A stretch of DNA of 8,780 nucleotides from Pseudomonadota bacterium (GTDB taxonomy: Bacteria > Pseudomonadota > Gammaproteobacteria > Xanthomonadales > Marinicellaceae): assembly GCA_008501575.1 (NCBI GenBank), contig QQUO01000086.1, positions 1 to 8,780 of the forward strand. Reading direction: 5' to 3'. A program made the position numbers and the translations under genes. Each line of letters begins with the position of its first letter. Within the stretch, counting starts at the first letter, position 1. Below, in pieces: positions 6,055 to 8,780 of the stretch. The notes beneath the pieces are model-generated. The model saw only the letters and a list, made by a program, of their open reading frames with translations, did not search any database and had not been told where the DNA came from.

Positions 6055-6539
6055 GCCTCAATTCTTTTGAAATAGATACTCATTATATGCAATTGGCGCT
6101 CGATCAGGCCAAGTTGGCGGCTGAACAGGATGAAGTGCCGGTTGGTGCGATTATTGTTTTAAATAATAAGCTTATCGCAGCTGCTCATAACAGCCAAATT
6201 CAATTGCAAAATCCCACCGCTCATGCCGAAATTTTAGCCATTGAGCAGGCTGCACAGGAGTTGCAAAACTATCGCTTGCCGGGTTGTTCTCTTTATGTCA
6301 CATTAGAACCCTGCCTGATGTGTGTCGGTGCCATGATACATGCCCGTATTGAGCGATTAATCTATGGTGCCAGTGATCCCAAATCCGGGATGGCGGAGAC
6401 TGTTGATTCACAATTTGATAAAAGTCATCACAATCACCAGGTGGTTGTCACAGGTGGTGTTTTAGCGCAACAATGTGGTGATGTATTGCGTGATTTCTTT
6501 CGTGCCAAACGACAAGCTCAAAAAAGTGGTGAAAATTAA
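6048..6539 (+). CDS. tadA: tRNA-specific adenosine-34 deaminase
   Basis: The 163-residue zinc deaminase converts A34 to inosine in the anticodon of tRNA-Arg(ACG), allowing it to read CGU, CGC and CGA. The cytidine/deoxycytidylate deaminase-type motifs are intact: PTAHAEI with zinc ligand His59 and catalytic Glu61, and TLEPCLMC with zinc ligands Cys89 and Cys92. DEVPVGAIIV (28-37), NYRLPG (74-79), GAMIHARIERLIYGASDPKSG (94-114) and the C-terminal FFRAKRQ are also family-typical. The ATG at 6048 gives a normal N-terminus, but no clear Shine-Dalgarno precedes it. It may be translated by coupling or from a promoter in the AT-rich stretch just upstream. The guaB-guaA-tadA order recurs in other gammaproteobacteria, usually more tightly spaced as far as I recall. 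The TAA stop overlaps the convergent transglycosylase stop by 4 bases (TTAA). Confidence 0.97.
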   Translation: MNGLNSFEIDTHYMQLALDQAKLAAEQDEVPVGAIIVLNNKLIAAAHNSQIQLQNPTAHAEILAIEQAAQELQNYRLPGCSLYVTLEPCLMCVGAMIHARIERLIYGASDPKSGMAETVDSQFDKSHHNHQVVVTGGVLAQQCGDVLRDFFRAKRQAQKSGEN

Positions 6540-7264
6540 GGTGAATTAGTCACCGCAGCTCCGGTGGTTATTATTTGATTGTTGTTGAATGCATTGAGAC
6601 GTTGCTGGTTTTGTTTATAGCGTTTGTAAAGTATTTTTACCCGGCGGACATATTCTTTGGTTTCAGGAAAGGGTGGGATTTGTCGACCATAACGTTCGAC
6701 TGCGGTTTCACCTGAATTATAAGCGGCCAGATAGACATCCATATTTTGGTAGGTGCTTTTCAAATGCTTCAGATAAGCGGCTCCGCCCAATATATTTTGT
6801 TTGGCATTAAAGGGATTATTCACCGCATAGGTTTTTTGGGTTAACGGCATCAATTGCATTAAACCCTGGGCTCCGGCTGAAGAAACCGCTGCGACTTTAT
6901 AGGCTGATTCAGCATGAATGACTGCTTGTAATAATGCCTTTTCGATCCCGTGTAAGTCGGCCGCGTGGTCAATTTCGATTTGGTAGCGATCGGTAATTAA
7001 TGGTGTGTTTTCCCAATCTACACTGTTGCGCCATGCGGAACATTCCGGGCAACGAATGTTGAGGATATGATAGGATTTGCCCCTCGGCTTTTTTGATGAG
7101 TAGTGTATAATGCCTTGCGCATCCACATGTTTGTAAACTTTCATATTACCGGCATGTGCAGAGGAAAGGCACAAACCAAGCAATAACAGGCATGCTAAAG
7201 CCATTGCGGTCATGCCATTTATTGGACAACAAACAGGCTTAAAATGGAATGGTTTTAATGTCAT
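6536..7264 (-). CDS. exported lytic transglycosylase (DUF4124 + SLT domain)
   Basis: A 242-residue periplasmic murein hydrolase that should cleave the MurNAc-GlcNAc bond non-hydrolytically, leaving 1,6-anhydro ends. A signal peptide spans about residues 1-38, with the core MALACLLLLGLCLSS and a likely cut after SAHA. A DUF4124-like segment (about 41-60, MKVYKHVDAQGIIHYSSKKP) follows, then a Cys-x-x-Cys pair (RCPECS, 71-76). The SLT domain spans about 100-215, with catalytic Glu119 in AVIHAES, GAQGLMQLMP (131-140), AAYNSGETAVERYGRQIP (180-197) and the conserved EYVRRV. The ATG at 7264 is used; in-frame ATGs at 7213 and 7204 would still leave a hydrophobic core, and none has a good ribosome site. 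MltF/Slt-like genes follow tadA in other gammaproteobacteria, but this is a different SLT architecture without a solute-binding domain. Confidence 0.93.
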   Translation of the reverse strand: MTLKPFHFKPVCCPINGMTAMALACLLLLGLCLSSAHAGNMKVYKHVDAQGIIHYSSKKPRGKSYHILNIRCPECSAWRNSVDWENTPLITDRYQIEIDHAADLHGIEKALLQAVIHAESAYKVAAVSSAGAQGLMQLMPLTQKTYAVNNPFNAKQNILGGAAYLKHLKSTYQNMDVYLAAYNSGETAVERYGRQIPPFPETKEYVRRVKILYKRYKQNQQRLNAFNNNQIITTGAAVTNSP

Positions 7265-7308
7265 GTTAACGGCTTGTGTTTTAAAGTATTACTGATTATC
7301 ATGACTGA

Positions 7309-7338
7309 ATTATAATTTATTTCAACGGCTTTTAACAA
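7309..7338 (-). promoter_or_regulatory. predicted promoter for the lytic transglycosylase gene
   Basis: On the minus strand, TTGTTA (plus 7333-7338, 4 of 6) is followed after 18 bases by a perfect TATAAT (plus 7309-7314). Transcription would start near 7302, giving a leader of about 38 bases. The -10 overlaps the plus-strand -10 of the divergent lipoprotein gene within the palindrome ATTATAAT (7309-7316). Confidence 0.5.
7311..7316 (+). promoter_or_regulatory. predicted -10 box of the DUF4398-ompA operon
   Basis: A perfect TATAAT on the plus strand, with transcription expected to begin near 7323, about 20 bases before the lipoprotein start. No good -35 hexamer is visible 16-19 bases upstream, so an activator or an alternative contact may be needed. 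Confidence 0.5.
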
Positions 7339-7342
7339 ACTG

Positions 7343-7750
7343 ATGAAGCAAAATATGACCATAAACACACGTAAATCGCTTAAATATGTCCTGTCATTAC
7401 TGATTGTGACCTATTTGGTCGGTTGTACCCCACTTACAGTGATTGAAATTAACGACAACACATTTTATCAATTGCAGCAAGATGTTGAGTCAATTAAAAA
7501 TTCACAAGTGGCAGATGCAGCACCCATGGAAATGAAAATTATTAGCGAAAAACTGCAACGCACTAAACAGGCTAAAGCCAATGGTGATTTACGCGAAGAA
7601 GCCCGCTTAACCCAACAAATTCGAGCCGATATGACAATTGCGCGTTTACGGGCCAAGGTCAATGGACTTAACCAATCGCTGTTAGAAAAACGCGATGAAT
7701 TATCGGCAGCTCGGGTTTATTTGCAGCAATTGGAGGCACAATTACCATGA
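7343..7750 (+). CDS. DUF4398 outer-membrane lipoprotein
   Basis: A 135-residue predicted lipoprotein. The N-terminus is basic (TRKSLK), followed by a hydrophobic core and the lipobox LVGC, with Cys28 as the lipidated residue. Thr at the next position does not signal inner-membrane retention, so outer-membrane sorting is likely. The mature part matches DUF4398: AAPMEMKIISEKLQRTKQAKANGD (about 59-82) and a helical charged segment to about 107, then a short coiled-coil tail (108-133). Function of the family is not settled; members commonly precede an OmpA-domain gene, as here. ATG 7343 is taken as the start; ATG 7355 is a possible alternative, and neither has a strong Shine-Dalgarno. The stop overlaps the next start as ATGA, so translation of the two genes is probably coupled. 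Confidence 0.9.
   Translation: MKQNMTINTRKSLKYVLSLLIVTYLVGCTPLTVIEINDNTFYQLQQDVESIKNSQVADAAPMEMKIISEKLQRTKQAKANGDLREEARLTQQIRADMTIARLRAKVNGLNQSLLEKRDELSAARVYLQQLEAQLP
7732..7736 (+). promoter_or_regulatory. ompA-like gene Shine-Dalgarno GGAGG
   Basis: GGAGG lies within the last codons of the lipoprotein gene, 10 bases before the ATG at 7747. It supports that start and independent loading of ribosomes in addition to ATGA coupling. Confidence 0.75.
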
Positions 7751-8709
7751 AAATGATGGTTTATTTTATTGTCTTAATCAGTTGTGTCACGGTGCTTTCA
7801 GCCAAAGAGAATTTAGAACTGGAATCTTTGCGAATTGAGTTTGATAATTTTATCACCCAACAAAAATATCAACCCTATGCCAAAGCAGAAAAAGCACAAG
7901 CCAAAACAGCCATTGAAGCCTTGTATAACCAACGGGGTGAGGTAAAAAACCATGCCGTTTACATGGCACGCCATTATTTAACCAAAGCCAAAATGACCGC
8001 CGAAGCGGCCTATTTGGAAGATGCTTTGAAAGAAACAGAAGCGTATTTGCAAATGGTTAATATGAACACCTTGAAAGCAGAAGCGCAATTGGCCCGAATG
8101 GAGGCTGATCGGGCGCAATTACTCATTAAGCTCCATGCCGAAGAAGCTGAACGCGCACGGCAAGAAAAACAAAGTGCGCTGGCTTTAGCTGATCAAAAAG
8201 TCAGCGAAGCCCAATTGTCTCAGGCTGAACTGGAAGCTGCCCAGGCATATGCCAAAGCACAAGAAAAGGTGGCCAATTTGGCCAAACAAGAGGCTGATTT
8301 GGCTTTTGCCGAAATTGAGGCCTTGCGCATGCAGTTAGAATCTCTGGTGGCTAAGGAAACCGATGCCGGTCTGATGATGACTTTGGGTGATTTCGTGTTT
8401 GCCTCGGGCTCTGCCAATTTAAAACAAGCGGCAGTGGATAATTTTGATCGGGTGATGCAATTTATCAGTGGTTATCCTAATCGAGACATTCGCATTGAAG
8501 GACACACCGATTCCACCGGTAGCAAACAACTTAATCAAACGCTGTCCCAACGTCGCGCCGATGCCGTGAAACAATTACTTATTCAAAACGGAATTCCCGC
8601 CAGCCGGATTAAAGCCTTGGGTCAGGGCGAAGCGCATCCAGTGGCCACCAACGCCACCGAAGCAGGCAAGGCAAAAAATCGCCGTGTTGAAATTATTCTT
8701 CTAAAATAA
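7747..8709 (+). CDS. OmpA-family peptidoglycan-binding protein with coiled coil
   Basis: A 320-residue exported protein. A signal peptide covers about residues 1-19, ending VLSA before KENLE. Residues 20-100 are helical, with YMARHYLTKAKMTAEAAYLEDAL recalling a DUF4398-like repeat. Residues 108-203 form a long Ala/Glu/Lys/Gln-rich coiled coil. The C-terminal OmpA domain (about 208-320) has LGDFVFASGSANLK (213-226), IEGHTDSTGS (250-259), LSQRRADAVKQLL (266-278), ALGQGEAHPVATN (290-302) and NRRVEIIL (311-318); Asp255 and the NRR arginines match the diaminopimelate-binding residues of the family. There is no N-terminal beta-barrel, so it is probably a periplasmic tether between peptidoglycan and an envelope partner, perhaps the lipoprotein encoded just before it. 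Start support is GGAGG at 7732-7736 and the ATGA overlap. A cysteine synthase-like gene follows 12 bases later. Confidence 0.94.
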   Translation: MKMMVYFIVLISCVTVLSAKENLELESLRIEFDNFITQQKYQPYAKAEKAQAKTAIEALYNQRGEVKNHAVYMARHYLTKAKMTAEAAYLEDALKETEAYLQMVNMNTLKAEAQLARMEADRAQLLIKLHAEEAERARQEKQSALALADQKVSEAQLSQAELEAAQAYAKAQEKVANLAKQEADLAFAEIEALRMQLESLVAKETDAGLMMTLGDFVFASGSANLKQAAVDNFDRVMQFISGYPNRDIRIEGHTDSTGSKQLNQTLSQRRADAVKQLLIQNGIPASRIKALGQGEAHPVATNATEAGKAKNRRVEIILLK

Positions 8710-8721
8710 AACGAGAAATAC

Positions 8722-8780
8722 ATGCAAGTCGTTAACTCTGTGGTTGAATTAATCGGCCGCACACCCATGGTCAAAGTTAA
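8722..8780 (+). CDS. cysteine synthase / cystathionine beta-synthase family, 3'-truncated by window end
   Basis: Only 19 codons are visible. They read as the typical N-terminus of a fold-type II PLP enzyme of the CysK/CysM/CBS group, with SVVELIGRTPMVKV matching the conserved ELIG-TP-VK motif that lies before the PLP lysine. Such enzymes join a sulfur donor to an activated serine to give cysteine, or condense serine with homocysteine to give cystathionine. The fragment is too short to decide which. It starts 12 bases after the OmpA-like gene with only a weak GAG ribosome site, so it may be read from the same transcript. Confidence 0.85.
   Translation, partial: MQVVNSVVELIGRTPMVKV

Noticed and set aside
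7343..8709. TolB-Pal-YbgF-type system
   Set aside because: The OmpA protein has a plain signal peptide rather than a Pal lipobox, the lipoprotein is DUF4398, and no tol genes are present.
1..8780. CRISPR array, defence island, prophage or complete insertion sequence
   Set aside because: No regularly spaced repeats, no nuclease, integrase or transposase genes, and nearly all of the window is assigned to housekeeping or envelope genes.

Overview
This 8.8-kb window is chromosomal and mostly housekeeping. The gene set and order (xseA divergent from guaB-guaA-tadA, followed by a DUF4124/SLT lytic transglycosylase and a DUF4398 lipoprotein/OmpA pair) point to a gammaproteobacterium. GC content looks moderate by eye. 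The DUF4124-SLT protein and the DUF4398-OmpA pairing suit the Lysobacterales/Marinicella side of the class or a pseudomonad relative. That placement is an inference and no genus is claimed.

Layout from left to right. (1) 1-292, + strand: the end of a small multi-pass membrane protein whose start may lie outside the window. (2) 289-2673, - strand: a three-gene run, xseA (exonuclease VII large subunit), an unknown 139-residue single-pass membrane protein, and a YigZ/IMPACT-family gene that probably starts at TTG inside the gene before it. (3) 2674-2732: a compact divergent promoter region. (4) 2733-5753, + strand: guaB and guaA, the two-step route from IMP to GMP, 9 nt apart. (5) 5754-6047: a 294-nt block of unusual sequence with several hairpins. 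(6) 6048-6539, +: tadA, the tRNA A34 deaminase. (7) 6536-7264, -: an exported lytic transglycosylase convergent with tadA. (8) 7265-7342: a second divergent promoter region. (9) 7343-8709, +: an outer-membrane lipoprotein (DUF4398) translationally coupled to an OmpA-like peptidoglycan-binding protein. Twelve bases later come the first 19 codons of a PLP-dependent cysteine synthase / cystathionine beta-synthase gene, cut by the window end.

The genes fall into three themes: purine nucleotide and nucleic-acid maintenance (xseA, guaBA, tadA), envelope and peptidoglycan (SLT enzyme, lipoprotein, OmpA protein), and sulfur amino-acid metabolism (the partial last gene). I see no CRISPR array, phage gene, transposase, tRNA or rRNA, and no clear new multi-gene system.

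The most interesting spot is the guaA-tadA gap. A 7-base direct repeat, ATGAATG, occurs one base after the guaA stop and again exactly at the tadA start codon. The block between them is hairpin-rich and its triplet use is unlike its neighbours. This fits a small non-autonomous element inserted into a once tightly packed guaA-tadA junction. Also notable are two convergent gene pairs that each overlap by exactly 4 bases at their stop codons, and two divergent pairs whose predicted -10 boxes overlap on opposite strands.
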